Notes: generated from the letters alone by a model not told the origin. A stretch of DNA of 64,000 bases from Dyella dinghuensis (GCF_003977615.1 NZ_RYZR01000006.1:496001-560000); one strand, 5' to 3'. Positions 53,405 to 63,131 are shown, counted from the stretch's first letter. Made by a program: numbers and translations.

Positions 53405-56400
53405 TAGCCGCCACGCAGCGGTTGCGGCCGAGTCCCTTGGCTTCATATAGCGCGCTATCGGCGCGGATCAACCATTGCGACAGCGTTTCGCCTTCGCGCC
53501 ATGCGGCCACACCGATGCTGGTGGTAACGGGAATGGATCGGCCATCGTGCACAACGGCTTCGGCGGCAACCGCTTCGCGAATACGTTCGGCTACCGTCAT
53601 GCCCTTTTCGATCGTGCTGTTGGGCAAGCAAACCAGCAGCTCTTCGCCGCCATAGCGACCCAGGACATCGCCGTCGCGGCAGTGAGAAAGAATGGTTCGG
53701 CAGACGGCGCGAATCACCTCGTCGCCCGCCAGATGCCCGTAGGTATCGTTGACGCGCTTGAAGCGATCCAGATCGAGCAATGCGACGCAGACGTTGCCGT
53801 CTTCGGCCAGTTGGCGAAATCCTTCGGCCATTTCGAGCAAGCGCCGGCGGTTGAGAATGCCGGTCAACTCATCCGTGCTCGCCAGCTCGTCAAGACGCTC
53901 ATTGGCGGTGATGAGATCGCGCGTGCGCAGATCGATCTGCTTTTGCAGATACACCGCTTGGCGCCGCAAATAGAGCGTACGCAGTTGCACCACGCCCATC
54001 AGCACCGCAAGCAGCAAGACGCCTGCGACGATCAGGGCGGTTACGGTTTCATACCAGCGCGGTTCGGCAATCACCGGCAGCGTCGTTTCGACGACACGTG
54101 AACGCAAACCCTGCGTCGTCGCACGCAAGTGCAAGCTGTATTTGCCATGCGGTAGGTTGGTGTAGATCGCACTTGGCAAACTGCCGCGCGGCACGTCGAT
54201 CCAGTCGTCGTCGAAACCTTCCATGCGATAGCTGTAGCTGGTTTCCGACGGCGCCTGATAATCGAGCAGCGCAAAATCGACGCGCAAACTGCGATTTTGC
54301 GGTTTGAGTTTCAGCGCATCGTTGGCTTTGGGCAGCTGGCCAAAGGGAAGCGGACTGCCGTTGATCACGGCGTATGTCACATCCAGTGGCGCATCTTGCG
54401 TCCGTTCCGGCGGCTGCCAGGTGGGGCGGATAACGGTGAGTCCACCAAGACCGCCAAACAGCAGTTCGCCCGTCGGTGCACGTGCCGCGGATGCATAGAT
54501 GTAGCTGGGTATGCGCAAACCATCGCGACTGCTCAGGTTGTGCACGGCGTGCGTTTTGCCGTCGATGCGCGACACGCCACCGGTCAGGCTGACCCACAAA
54601 TTGCTGTTGTCGTCCGATTGCACGGCATTGATGTTGTCGCTGCTCAAACCCTGCGCCATGCCGATGCTGCTGAAACGATACGGCGCGTCGCCGTCATGCG
54701 ACGTCAGCATGGCCAAACCGCCATACGTGCCTACCCACAGGTGACCTTGCGGATCTTCGGCCACCGAGCTGACCAGGAAGTTCGGAAGACTGTTCGGATC
54801 GTTGGCATCGCTGATCACATTCTTGAAGTGATCGGTTTGCGTCATGTCCGCCGCAATGCTGATGCCGTGACTCGTGAGGTACCAGACATCGTGACCGATG
54901 CGTTCGATGCGCCGCACCGTATCGCTGGCAAGACTCTGCGGATCGTTGACCTTATGGTTGAAATGCATCAACGCATGCGTGTTGATGTCGTAGCGATACA
55001 CGCCGTCGTACGTGGCGATTTGCAGGTTCTCACCGTCCGCAAGCAGATGCAGTACCGGCTTGTCGTCGATCGCTGGAATGAGGGAATCCTGCACGGTCAG
55101 CGTGTCGAGTGAAATACGCGCGATGCCCTGCGTGCCCACCCAAAGATAACCGTCGGGCATTTCGGCAAAGGCCTGAACGTCGCGATGCGTCTGATTGCCG
55201 CCAAGCTGCAGATGCTGGATGCGTCCGGCTTTCAGGTCGATCATGTCGACCCGGCCCGCGCTCATGCCGAGCCAGATTCGCTGCCTGGAATCGACGTAAA
55301 TGCCGCGCACATTCGTATTGGCCAGTCCCTGCGCGCTTTGCGTGACGGCTGGCAGGATCGTGAAAGCGGAACGCGCATTGGGTTGCGTGTGAGCCACGCC
55401 CAGATCGGTGGCGACCCACACGTTTCCCGCCCGATCCTGCATCAGTGCGCGAAGCGAATCGCCGGGCAGCGAAGATGGCAGCGCGGCATCATGTGCCAAG
55501 GCCCGCAAGCTGCCTGTGTCGGGTGAATAGACCAGGATGCCGTTGCCATCGGTCGCCAGCCAGATCGTGTTCGGGCCGATTTCCAGCACATCGCGCACGG
55601 TCGAGCGGCGCTCGTTGTTCGCCGCGTAGCCGCTGTAACCGGCAAGGGCGTGCCAGGTGCCATCGCGATCCCGATACACCGCACCCGACTGCGTACTGCC
55701 CGCCCACAGTCTTCCTTCGTTGTCTTCATGGATGACCCAGATGCCATCCTTCAAGACCGTGTCGACGATACCGGGCGGATGCGGTGGGCGAACAAACGCC
55801 TTGCTGCCTGCGGTTCGCACAAAAAGGCCGTGGTCGTTGCCGAGCCACACGTTGCCTTCGCGATCCTCCAGTACACCGAAGTTGCGCGGCGAAATCGCGC
55901 CTCCTGCGCCAACGACGGAAACAATCCGGTTGGTGCGCAGATCCAGGTGATCCAGGCCGCGCTCGGTGGCAAGCCACACGCCGTCGTTGCCGTCGCGCGA
56001 CATCTGGTAAATCTTGCGGTCGCTGGTGCCGCCTTTACCGATGGGGTAGGTGACAAACCGATCGCTCTGCGGATCGAAGCGGGTCAGGCCACCGGCATTG
56101 GTACCGATCAGCAGGCTTCCATCCGGCAGCGCCAGCAGACAGCGCACATAGGCGTCTGGCAGTTCGGCGGTATGGCCGGATGCGTCGCTGAACGTCTGCA
56201 AGCGATAACCGTCGTAGCGAACAAGGCCGCCCATGGTGCCGATCCACATCAGCCCGCGTTGGTCCTGGGCCAGGGAGGTGACGATGGAATGCGGCAGCCC
56301 GTCGCTCACGCTCAGGCGATCGAACCAGGGGATGTCCAGAGGCGCCCACGGATCGTCGCCGGCAAGCGCAACATGAAGTGGCAGCGCCAGAACAAAAAGA

Positions 56401-56456
56401 CATGACAGCCAGGCAAACAATGCCCGGCTCAGCATGGACGTCCGATCGCGCATCAT
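53400..56456 (-). CDS. Periplasmic propeller sensor fused to diguanylate cyclase
   Basis: 1018 residues. A signal/anchor segment (residues 9-32) is followed by two seven-bladed propeller modules made of Reg_prop-type repeats (GLMWIGTMGGLVRYDG, NVWLGNDHGLFVRT, HLWVGTYGGLAML), a Y_Y_Y domain near residues 700-780, one membrane helix (TALIVAGVLLLAVLMGVV), a coiled coil (LQKQIDLRTRDLITANERL) and a GGDEF domain. The active site is YGGEELLV (about 934-941). The inhibitory RxxD is present as RDGD five residues before it. It would make c-di-GMP in response to an unknown periplasmic signal, perhaps a glycan. Confidence 0.88.
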   Translation of the reverse strand: MMRDRTSMLSRALFAWLSCLFVLALPLHVALAGDDPWAPLDIPWFDRLSVSDGLPHSIVTSLAQDQRGLMWIGTMGGLVRYDGYRLQTFSDASGHTAELPDAYVRCLLALPDGSLLIGTNAGGLTRFDPQSDRFVTYPIGKGGTSDRKIYQMSRDGNDGVWLATERGLDHLDLRTNRIVSVVGAGGAISPRNFGVLEDREGNVWLGNDHGLFVRTAGSKAFVRPPHPPGIVDTVLKDGIWVIHEDNEGRLWAGSTQSGAVYRDRDGTWHALAGYSGYAANNERRSTVRDVLEIGPNTIWLATDGNGILVYSPDTGSLRALAHDAALPSSLPGDSLRALMQDRAGNVWVATDLGVAHTQPNARSAFTILPAVTQSAQGLANTNVRGIYVDSRQRIWLGMSAGRVDMIDLKAGRIQHLQLGGNQTHRDVQAFAEMPDGYLWVGTQGIARISLDTLTVQDSLIPAIDDKPVLHLLADGENLQIATYDGVYRYDINTHALMHFNHKVNDPQSLASDTVRRIERIGHDVWYLTSHGISIAADMTQTDHFKNVISDANDPNSLPNFLVSSVAEDPQGHLWVGTYGGLAMLTSHDGDAPYRFSSIGMAQGLSSDNINAVQSDDNSNLWVSLTGGVSRIDGKTHAVHNLSSRDGLRIPSYIYASAARAPTGELLFGGLGGLTVIRPTWQPPERTQDAPLDVTYAVINGSPLPFGQLPKANDALKLKPQNRSLRVDFALLDYQAPSETSYSYRMEGFDDDWIDVPRGSLPSAIYTNLPHGKYSLHLRATTQGLRSRVVETTLPVIAEPRWYETVTALIVAGVLLLAVLMGVVQLRTLYLRRQAVYLQKQIDLRTRDLITANERLDELASTDELTGILNRRRLLEMAEGFRQLAEDGNVCVALLDLDRFKRVNDTYGHLAGDEVIRAVCRTILSHCRDGDVLGRYGGEELLVCLPNSTIEKGMTVAERIREAVAAEAVVHDGRSIPVTTSIGVAAWREGETLSQWLIRADSALYEAKGLGRNRCVAAK

Positions 56457-56825
56457 GCAGCCGGGTAACCCCGAACTGCGACGTCACTAAAACGCATCAC
56501 CCCGCCCCTCTGAAAAACCCCTGCTCTCCACGCTTGCCTCATGCGTCGCGCGACCGGCTAGAGCAACCCCTTGATAACGGTGCCACCTACCATCCGACTA
56601 CGCCGGATGACAGACGAACCCATCATAGTGGGCGCGTTAGCGAAAACGAACGCCTTTCGCAAGGCGATCCGGCATGACCGTCGTCACACGGCGCGCAGGA
56701 TTTTCTTGCGAACAAACGTTTCATTGATCGCCGGTGGGCGGCTTGACCGGTGAAAGGGGTGGATTTCCCGCGCGAAGCAACCAGAGCTGGCGATTTAAGA
56801 TGTCCCGCTCACATCGCTTACTTCC
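56457..56825. other. Non-coding stretch upstream of the multicopper oxidase
   Basis: No credible frame is seen in the first 370 bases of the 540-base gap. It holds a short dyad CATCCG (56591-56596) / CGGATG (56604-56609) and presumably the diguanylate cyclase promoter on its left side. The tandem operator at 56826-56864 follows. Confidence 0.5.
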
Positions 56826-56864
56826 TGTTTCATGTAACAGATAGCTGTTGTTTCATGTAACAGA
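56826..56864. promoter_or_regulatory. Tandem operator: two identical 16-base sites, 23 bases apart
   Basis: TGTTTCATGTAACAGA occurs at 56826-56841 and again, identically, at 56849-56864. Each copy has the imperfect palindrome TGTT-TCATGT-AACA. A 23-base period is about two helical turns, so two dimers could bind the same face. The site lies 133 bases before the oxidase ATG and is a strong candidate binding region for a repressor or activator I cannot name. Confidence 0.65.
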
Positions 56865-56996
56865 GTTGCGCTGCAACATTTTTGTCACTCGCGCCTCTTA
56901 GGGTGGCTGGATGACTCGAGCACTGGATGCCCTCAGGCTGGCGCTTTCGCACCTCGATGTTTCTTTCAGGGGCTTGTTTGCTGGGGCCGTACACAC

Positions 56997-58655
56997 ATGG
57001 CGATAACGCGACGCGGATTTCTGCGCGGGGCAGGTGGATGGGTCGGCGCGGTGGCATTGGCCGATCTTTGGCGCACCGCACGCGCGTTCACACCACCGCC
57101 GATGACGATGCCGATGGCGGCACGAACCAGTGCGCCGACGCTGGCATCGCCGAAGGTGCCGCTGATCAATCCCACATCGCTGGCGCGCTTTGTCGATCCG
57201 TTGCCCGTGCCGCCGATTGCGCGCGCCACCGGCACGCGCACGCATCCGCGTTATCCGGGTCGCGAGTTGCCGTATTACCGCATCGACATGCGCGCGTTCA
57301 AAGCCAAGCTCCACCGCGACATTCCTGCAACGCCGATGTGGGGCTACAACGGTTCGTTTCCGGGGCCGACGCTGGAAGCGAAGCGCGATGAGCCGCTGCT
57401 CGTCGAATGGGTCAACGCGCTGCCCGATAAACACTTCCTGCCGATCGATCACACCATTCACGGTGCGGAAAAAGACAAGCCGGAAGTACGCGTCGTGACG
57501 CACGTGCACGGTGCGCGCGTTCCAGCGGATGGCGACGGTTATCCGGAAGATTGGTATGCCCCAGGCCGCTCGGCGCTTTATCACTACCCGAATGGCCAGG
57601 ATGCCGCGACGCTCTGGTATCACGATCACGCGATGGGCATCACGCGGCTCAATATCTATGCCGGACTCGCCGGTGCATTCATCGTGCGCGACGACGAAGA
57701 AAAAGCACTCAATCTTCCAGCAGGCGATTACGACATTCCGTTGATGCTGTGCGACCGGCTGGTCGCGCAGGATGGACAGCTGTATTACCCGGTGTCCGAC
57801 GATCCGTCCGCGCCGTGGGTGATGCAATGCAACGGCAATCTGGCTTTGTGCAACGGCAAGATTTTTCCCTATTTCGAAGTCGAGCCGCGGCGCTATCGCT
57901 TCCGCATCGTCAACATCGCCAACTTCAGCTTCTTCGATCTTTCGCTCTCGCACGATCATGTCTTTCAGCAGATCGGGACGGATCAGGGCTTGCTGGCCGC
58001 GCCGTTGCAACGCGATCGCGTCGAGCTGTATCCCGCCGAACGCGCCGATGTGGTGATCGATTTCTCAAGCCTCGCCGGCCAGAGCGTGCAGCTTCGTCAT
58101 CAATCGCAGGGCATTCTCGAATTCCGCGTGCGTAGCCAGAGCGTTCGCGACACTTCCGTATTGCCAGCCGCACTAAAAGCCGTGCCGCGTATCGATGTGA
58201 CCTCGGCAGCACAACGTCGCGTGATGACGCTGAACGAAATCGACGACGCCAATGGCTACGCCATGACGATGTTGCTGGATGGCAAGCGCTGGCACGAGCC
58301 GATCTCCGAGAAGCCGCTGCAAAACAGCATCGAAACGTGGAGCTTCGTCAATTTGAGCGGCGACGCGCATCCTATTCATCTACATCTCGTGCGCTTTCAG
58401 ATTATCGACCGTCGCCCCTTCGATCTCTTTGCGTGGAATTCGCATCGTGAATTGAAATTCACCGGACCGGCCGTTATGCCTGAATCGCATGAGGCAGGTT
58501 GGAAAGACACCGTTCGCGCCGATCCGGGCATGGTCACGCGCATTGCGATGCGTTTCGAAGGCGAGCCGGGCCGTTATGTCTGGCATTGTCATTTTCTCGA
58601 GCACGAAGACAACGAAATGATGCGTCCATATGAAGTTTTGCCGGCGCATTCGTAA
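56997..58655 (+). CDS. Tat-exported multicopper oxidase (CotA/bilirubin oxidase-like)
   Basis: 552 residues. The N terminus ITRRGFLRGAGGWVGAVAL is a twin-arginine signal. All four copper motifs are present: HVHGARV (about 168), LWYHDHAMG (about 205), HPIHLHLV (about 457) and HCHFLEHEDNEMM (about 529). The axial Met suggests a moderate-potential type 1 copper. It oxidises phenols, metals or bilirubin-like compounds in the periplasm with O2; the natural substrate is unknown. There is no Met-rich insert like that of CueO. A tandem operator lies upstream. Confidence 0.9.
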   Translation: MAITRRGFLRGAGGWVGAVALADLWRTARAFTPPPMTMPMAARTSAPTLASPKVPLINPTSLARFVDPLPVPPIARATGTRTHPRYPGRELPYYRIDMRAFKAKLHRDIPATPMWGYNGSFPGPTLEAKRDEPLLVEWVNALPDKHFLPIDHTIHGAEKDKPEVRVVTHVHGARVPADGDGYPEDWYAPGRSALYHYPNGQDAATLWYHDHAMGITRLNIYAGLAGAFIVRDDEEKALNLPAGDYDIPLMLCDRLVAQDGQLYYPVSDDPSAPWVMQCNGNLALCNGKIFPYFEVEPRRYRFRIVNIANFSFFDLSLSHDHVFQQIGTDQGLLAAPLQRDRVELYPAERADVVIDFSSLAGQSVQLRHQSQGILEFRVRSQSVRDTSVLPAALKAVPRIDVTSAAQRRVMTLNEIDDANGYAMTMLLDGKRWHEPISEKPLQNSIETWSFVNLSGDAHPIHLHLVRFQIIDRRPFDLFAWNSHRELKFTGPAVMPESHEAGWKDTVRADPGMVTRIAMRFEGEPGRYVWHCHFLEHEDNEMMRPYEVLPAHS

Positions 58656-58864
58656 AAGGGACGTCAATACAAAGTATGTGCACCATCACGCTTGTCGCAC
58701 CACTGTCATCAGATCGCGACGCTATGTCGCGCTCCTGCCAACGTTACGTCATGTACGCAGCGCACACTCTTCGGCGCTTGCGAGGGGCGAGATGTTCGCA
58801 AGCAGTAATCAGGGGGATTACTCGATTGCAGGCTTTCGTGGAATGCCAGCAGGAGACACCAGAC

Positions 58865-60898
58865 ATGCGTACGAAGTTTGGCCGTACCAGCTTGAAACCA
58901 TTTGCATTGTGCGCGCTCGTCACCGGCATTGTCGGTTTGGCCAACGCACAAACCTCAAACACTTCCAACGATGCTGCTTTCCGCGCCAAAGTGCCGAACG
59001 CAGCGACCACGCCGGTGAATGGACAACCCGGCGGTGTAGTAACGCTGTACAACCCCAATTCGGGTCAGGACAACAGCAATCGCACGCGCACGCCGATCAA
59101 GCACGTCATTCTGCTGATCGGTGAAAACCGCACGTTCGATCACGTGTTTGCGACGTACACGCCGCCCGCTGGCCAGACGGTCAACAACCTGCTGTCCGAA
59201 GGCATCGTAAAGGCCGACGGCACGCCGGGTCCGAACGTCGCGAAGGCGGAACAGTGGCAGGCAAGCCAGACTGGCGATTACTCGAACTCGCCGACGCGCA
59301 CCAGCGCCTATGCCAACCTGCCGCAGATGAATACAGGCGGCGCACCGACGCAGCCATACCTCGCTTCGGCCGCGCAGGCAGCAGCCATCGAACCCGCATT
59401 GCCGACGGCTGACTATGCGGAACTTGCCGAAGGTGGCACCGGTCTGCCGAACGATGTCGTCGACACGCGCTTCCCGGCGACGTTGACGAATGCTCCCGTG
59501 AGCATGCACGCGTCGATCAGCTACAACGACTATGCCAACAGTCCGGTGCATCGCTTCTTCCAGATGTGGCAGCAGCTGGACTGCAACACGCACAACGCAA
59601 CACGTGCCAACCCGAGCGGTTGCCGCGCCGACTTGTTCCCATGGGTCGAAGTGACGATGGGCGCTGGCAACAATGGCGTCACGCAGCCGGCGAACTTCAC
59701 GGATGAAAGCACCGGTGAAGGCTCGACCTCCATGCAGTTCCTCAACATGGCGCAGGGCGATGCACCGTACCTGAAGCAACTGGCCCAGCAGTATGCGCTG
59801 AGCGACAACTTCCACCAGTCGGTGATGGGCGGCACGGGTGCCAACCACATCATGCTCGGCTTCGGTGACGCGATCTATTACGCCGACGCCAACGGCAACC
59901 CTGCCGTGCCGCCGTCGAACCAGATCGAAAATCCGAACTCGCAGTCGGGCACCAACAACTGGTGGGTGCAGGATGGCTACAGCGGTGGTTCCTACGTGAA
60001 CTGCGCGGATGACACGCAACCTGGCGTGGCACCGGTTCGTAGCTATCTGAAGAGCCTGCCGTATCACACCTTCCGCGGCACCGATTGCAAAGCTGGCGCC
60101 TACTATCTGGTGAACAACTACAACCCGGGTTACCTGGGCACCGGTGTTGCCGCTCCGCTGGGCGCCGATCAGTACACCGTTCCGCCGACCAAGCAGCAGA
60201 ACCTCGCGTTGCTGTTGAATCGCCACAACGTCAGCTGGAAGTACTACGGCGAAGGTTGGTCGAATGGTACGGAATCCGGTGAAGCCGGCACGTTCTGCAA
60301 CATCTGCGATCCGTTCCTGTACTCCACGCAGGTCATGACCAATCCGACCCTGCGCGCGAACAACCAGGACATCAACAACCTCTACACCGACATCCAGAAC
60401 GGCACGCTGCCGGCCGTGGCGATCGCTAAGCCGGACGGACTGCTGGACGGCCACCCGGCTTCGTCGAAGCTGGAGCTGTACGAAGGTTACGTGCAGAAGA
60501 TCGTGCAGATGGTGCAGGCCAACCCGACGCTGTGGGACAACACCGCGATCATGATCACCTTCGACGAAGGTGGTGGTTACTACGACTCCGGTTATGTGCA
60601 GCCGATCGACTTCTTCGGCGACGGTACGCGCATTCCGCTGCTCGTGGTTTCCAAGTACTCCACCGGTGGCCGCGTGGTGCACACCTACTTCGATCACGTG
60701 TCGTTCGACAAATTCGTCGAAGCCAACTGGGGTATCGATGAAACGATTTCCGGCCGCAGCCGCGACAATCTGCCGAATCCGATCCAGTTCGGGAACAATC
60801 CGTATGTGCCGGTCAATGCACCTGCCATCGGCGATCTGATGGATATGTTCGACTTCCATCGTGGCTGGAACGGCAACGTTGCTTCCACGCAGAACTGA
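58865..60898 (+). CDS. Secreted phosphoesterase (acid phosphatase/phospholipase C-like)
   Basis: 677 residues from ATG 58865, with AGGAG ten bases upstream. A signal peptide ends near GLANAQT. The phosphoesterase family fold of AcpA and PC-PLC is seen in IKHVILLIGENRTFDHVFATY (catalytic region with ENRTFD), HQSVMGGTGANHIMLGFGDA, and the metal block AIMITFDEGGGYYDSGYV near residue 560. It contains eight Cys residues, several in the pattern typical of secreted proteins. It probably frees phosphate from extracellular esters; substrate uncertain. A strong terminator follows. Confidence 0.82.
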   Translation: MRTKFGRTSLKPFALCALVTGIVGLANAQTSNTSNDAAFRAKVPNAATTPVNGQPGGVVTLYNPNSGQDNSNRTRTPIKHVILLIGENRTFDHVFATYTPPAGQTVNNLLSEGIVKADGTPGPNVAKAEQWQASQTGDYSNSPTRTSAYANLPQMNTGGAPTQPYLASAAQAAAIEPALPTADYAELAEGGTGLPNDVVDTRFPATLTNAPVSMHASISYNDYANSPVHRFFQMWQQLDCNTHNATRANPSGCRADLFPWVEVTMGAGNNGVTQPANFTDESTGEGSTSMQFLNMAQGDAPYLKQLAQQYALSDNFHQSVMGGTGANHIMLGFGDAIYYADANGNPAVPPSNQIENPNSQSGTNNWWVQDGYSGGSYVNCADDTQPGVAPVRSYLKSLPYHTFRGTDCKAGAYYLVNNYNPGYLGTGVAAPLGADQYTVPPTKQQNLALLLNRHNVSWKYYGEGWSNGTESGEAGTFCNICDPFLYSTQVMTNPTLRANNQDINNLYTDIQNGTLPAVAIAKPDGLLDGHPASSKLELYEGYVQKIVQMVQANPTLWDNTAIMITFDEGGGYYDSGYVQPIDFFGDGTRIPLLVVSKYSTGGRVVHTYFDHVSFDKFVEANWGIDETISGRSRDNLPNPIQFGNNPYVPVNAPAIGDLMDMFDFHRGWNGNVASTQN

Positions 60899-60910
60899 GT
60901 AAGCTTCAAC

Positions 60911-60953
60911 GCATGCCCTGCCCGCTTCGGTGGGCAGGGCATGTGCGTTTTTG
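60911..60953 (+). terminator. Intrinsic terminator after the phosphoesterase gene
   Basis: Twelve-base perfect arms CATGCCCTGCCC and GGGCAGGGCATG with an 8-base loop, then TGCGTTTTTG. This should stop most transcription before the DUF3617 gene 30 bases on. Confidence 0.8.
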
Positions 60954-60981
60954 AATTCGCAACGCGAGACACGGAATACCC

Positions 60982-61425
60982 ATGACATCACGCTATCTGC
61001 GCCGCTGGTCCAATCCGCTTGCTGCCTTGCTGTTGGTCAGCGCATCGCAGACCATCAGCTCGAATGCGCATGCCGATCCCGGCGATTTTCAGGCGATGCC
61101 CGGCCTGTGGAAAATCACCATGCACACGGTCACTGGCGGTCACGCCGACAAGACCATCGTGAAATGGCGATGCCTCGATGACGGCGCCGATCCGTGGAAA
61201 GTATTCGTCGACGTGCTGGTGCCCGATCCCACATGCCAACGCTCCGGCGAACACCGCACGAGCACGACGCTGGCATGGAACGCCACCTGCTCGGGAAAAT
61301 CCGGCAACGGCCATATCGATCTCGATTCGGCGATGCACTACACCGGCGACGTCGTGTTGAACGGTCAAGATGCGTTGCAGATCGAGGCGCAGCGCTATGC
61401 GGCGTGTACCGGTCCGAGCGACTGA
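60982..61425 (+). CDS. Secreted DUF3617-like protein
   Basis: 147 residues with a signal peptide to about residue 30 (ISSNAHADPGDF). The core PGLWKITMHTVTGG, then Cys-containing CLDDGADPW, CQRSGEHRTSTTLAWNATCSGK and a C-terminal ACTGPSD fits the DUF3617 family, small periplasmic proteins of unknown role. Four Cys residues could form two disulfides. It starts right after the terminator and may have its own promoter in the T-rich stretch. Confidence 0.7.
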   Translation: MTSRYLRRWSNPLAALLLVSASQTISSNAHADPGDFQAMPGLWKITMHTVTGGHADKTIVKWRCLDDGADPWKVFVDVLVPDPTCQRSGEHRTSTTLAWNATCSGKSGNGHIDLDSAMHYTGDVVLNGQDALQIEAQRYAACTGPSD

Positions 61426-61499
61426 AAAAAGTTCTTGCGCTGTAACTGCATCGTCAAAAACGTAAGCAAATCGCCTACACATTCGGTTCGCGCGAAATT

Positions 61500-61518
61500 C
61501 ACGTGTTCCCCACACGTG
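61500..61518. promoter_or_regulatory. Dyad CACGTGT-N5-ACACGTG
   Basis: A perfect 7-base dyad with spacer TCCCC lies about 115 bases before the CxxCH-protein start. It contains two CACGTG palindromes. A related dyad follows at 61598-61616. Together they look like operator sites. Confidence 0.45.
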
Positions 61519-61597
61519 TATGGTGATGTTATGCCCGCTAAACCGCGGACGTATGTCCTTTCTACGCCGGACACCGTTCGCACAGGGGCGTAACACT

Positions 61598-61616
61598 CGT
61601 GTGAGGGAATCACACG
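61598..61616. promoter_or_regulatory. Dyad CGTGTGA-N5-TCACACG
   Basis: A perfect 7-base dyad with spacer GGGAA sits about 20 bases before the ribosome site of the CxxCH-protein gene. It shares the CGTGT/ACACG core with the dyad at 61500-61518. Confidence 0.45.
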
Positions 61617-61634
61617 TTCAACAGGGGATACATC

Positions 61635-62981
61635 ATGCTTTTCGAGAAAAGCAGGATCATGAGTGCCGTCGCGGCGCTCGTGATGATGGCGGGTGCCGCA
61701 CATGCGGGCACCTTTCCGGACTATGGATACCAGCCGCCCGCGAGTTACACCGGGCCGATCTTCCAGCTAAGCCAGAACTATCCGAAAACACTTCCCACCG
61801 GGCCGCTTCCGGCCTTCTTCAAACTGCTGCCGCCGAAGCTGACCAACGACTTCGAACAGTGGCGCGTGTACGTCGATGCAGTAAAGAAGTACTGCCTGGA
61901 AGGCAATGTCGAAAGCGATTGGTATGTGCAGAACAACAAGGTCCGCAATTGGTATCACGCACCTTGGCAGCACTACGGCCCGTTGGGACGCGAAGGCATC
62001 CATGGGCTCACCAAAGAAGCGCAGATCCAGTCGAAGCAGTTGGCGCAGACGCAGATCACCACCGGTCAGACATTCGCCGTGGGCATCTACAACGATATCG
62101 GCGGTTACACCATCGGCCAGGTGTGGAAAGATCCGCAAAATCCCGACCCGAGCGTGACATCGCAACCGAACAGTTTTCACAACGGCACGGTGGTGTGCAA
62201 ACCGTTGTTCGCGGATGTCGATCTCAAACAAGTGCCGTTCCTGGTGAATCCGGTGCTGTGGCAAGCCTACGTGACCGATAGCTTCGATTCGGCCAATCGC
62301 GAGATCAAGAACGTGGCGTTGATCCAGATGGACTTTGCCATCCGCGACACGCGCATTCCCGGCACGGGCTGGATTTTCGGAACGTTCCAATACAACGGCC
62401 AGATCACCGGTAAACCGAGTTGGGACAACCTGGTGCCGGTCGGGCTGATGTGGGGCAACGATCCGGAAAACACCGGCAACGATTACACCAACAAGCAACC
62501 GACGGTGACCAAGATCAATCCGACGATCATGGAGACGGCGATCAATGCCAAGACTTCCGAGTTACCGCCAACGCATCTCGGTTGGAACGGACGTCTGGAT
62601 GGCCCGGTGGACAATCCGGTGAGTGCCTGCCTGAGTTGTCACATGACCGCGGAAAGTCCGCAGTTGTCGCCGATGAATCCGACTTTCCAGGCGCCCGACA
62701 AAGTGCCACCGGTTGGTTCGAAGGAGTGGATGCGCTGGTTCCAGAATGAACCGGCAGGAAAGCCGTTCGACACCGGTGCACTCAGCACCGATTTCAGCTT
62801 GCAGCTCGCTGGCGGCATCCAGAATTTCTACGACTGGAAGTGCACGCAGGACGGCGTGTTCGTTCAAGGCGGCAATGCCTGCCAGCAGACGAAGAACAAG
62901 CTGAAGCTGATGAAGTCGATTACACCGCCGGCCAAGGTGTTCAAGGTCGAGCGCGATCCGTCGCTCAATCAGTTGCACTAA
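61635..62981 (+). CDS. Secreted protein with a single CxxCH heme-like motif, function unknown
   Basis: 448 residues; ATG 61635 follows AGGGGA. A signal peptide ends near AGAAHAGTF. The first 310 residues match no domain I know but are rich in aromatic residues (YGYQPPASYTGPIFQLSQNY; WYHAPWQHYGPLG). One CxxCH heme motif is found at about residue 333, in PVSACLSCHMTAESP, with Met residues after it that could be an axial ligand. Two further Cys (CTQDG, ACQQTK) lie near the C terminus. It may be an unusual c-type cytochrome or a substrate-binding partner. No maturation genes are adjacent. Confidence 0.65.
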   Translation: MLFEKSRIMSAVAALVMMAGAAHAGTFPDYGYQPPASYTGPIFQLSQNYPKTLPTGPLPAFFKLLPPKLTNDFEQWRVYVDAVKKYCLEGNVESDWYVQNNKVRNWYHAPWQHYGPLGREGIHGLTKEAQIQSKQLAQTQITTGQTFAVGIYNDIGGYTIGQVWKDPQNPDPSVTSQPNSFHNGTVVCKPLFADVDLKQVPFLVNPVLWQAYVTDSFDSANREIKNVALIQMDFAIRDTRIPGTGWIFGTFQYNGQITGKPSWDNLVPVGLMWGNDPENTGNDYTNKQPTVTKINPTIMETAINAKTSELPPTHLGWNGRLDGPVDNPVSACLSCHMTAESPQLSPMNPTFQAPDKVPPVGSKEWMRWFQNEPAGKPFDTGALSTDFSLQLAGGIQNFYDWKCTQDGVFVQGGNACQQTKNKLKLMKSITPPAKVFKVERDPSLNQLH

Positions 62982-62990
62982 GCGCTGTAT

Positions 62991-63030
62991 TCATGCCGGT
63001 CTGATCGCGATACCGATCGGACCGGCATGA
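62991..63030. terminator. Strong hairpin after the CxxCH-protein gene
   Basis: Arms TCATGCCGGTC and GACCGGCATGA are perfectly complementary over 11 bases, continue with five more pairs after one mismatch, and close on loop CGATAC. No T-run follows, so termination is probable but not certain. Confidence 0.5.
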
Positions 63031-63131
63031 TCCTCTCCGGCGTATTTACGTGCGTATCGTTCTGCGCAGGCTGTCGTGTTCGTTGCTTCCATGCGACACT
63101 TACGTTTTGCAGAACCGCAGGGGGTGTGGCC

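Noticed and set aside
58955-60991. 678-codon frame on the minus strand opposite the phosphoesterase
   Set aside because: Antisense shadow rich in Val, Arg and His with no signal peptide or motif; the plus-strand gene has full family motifs.
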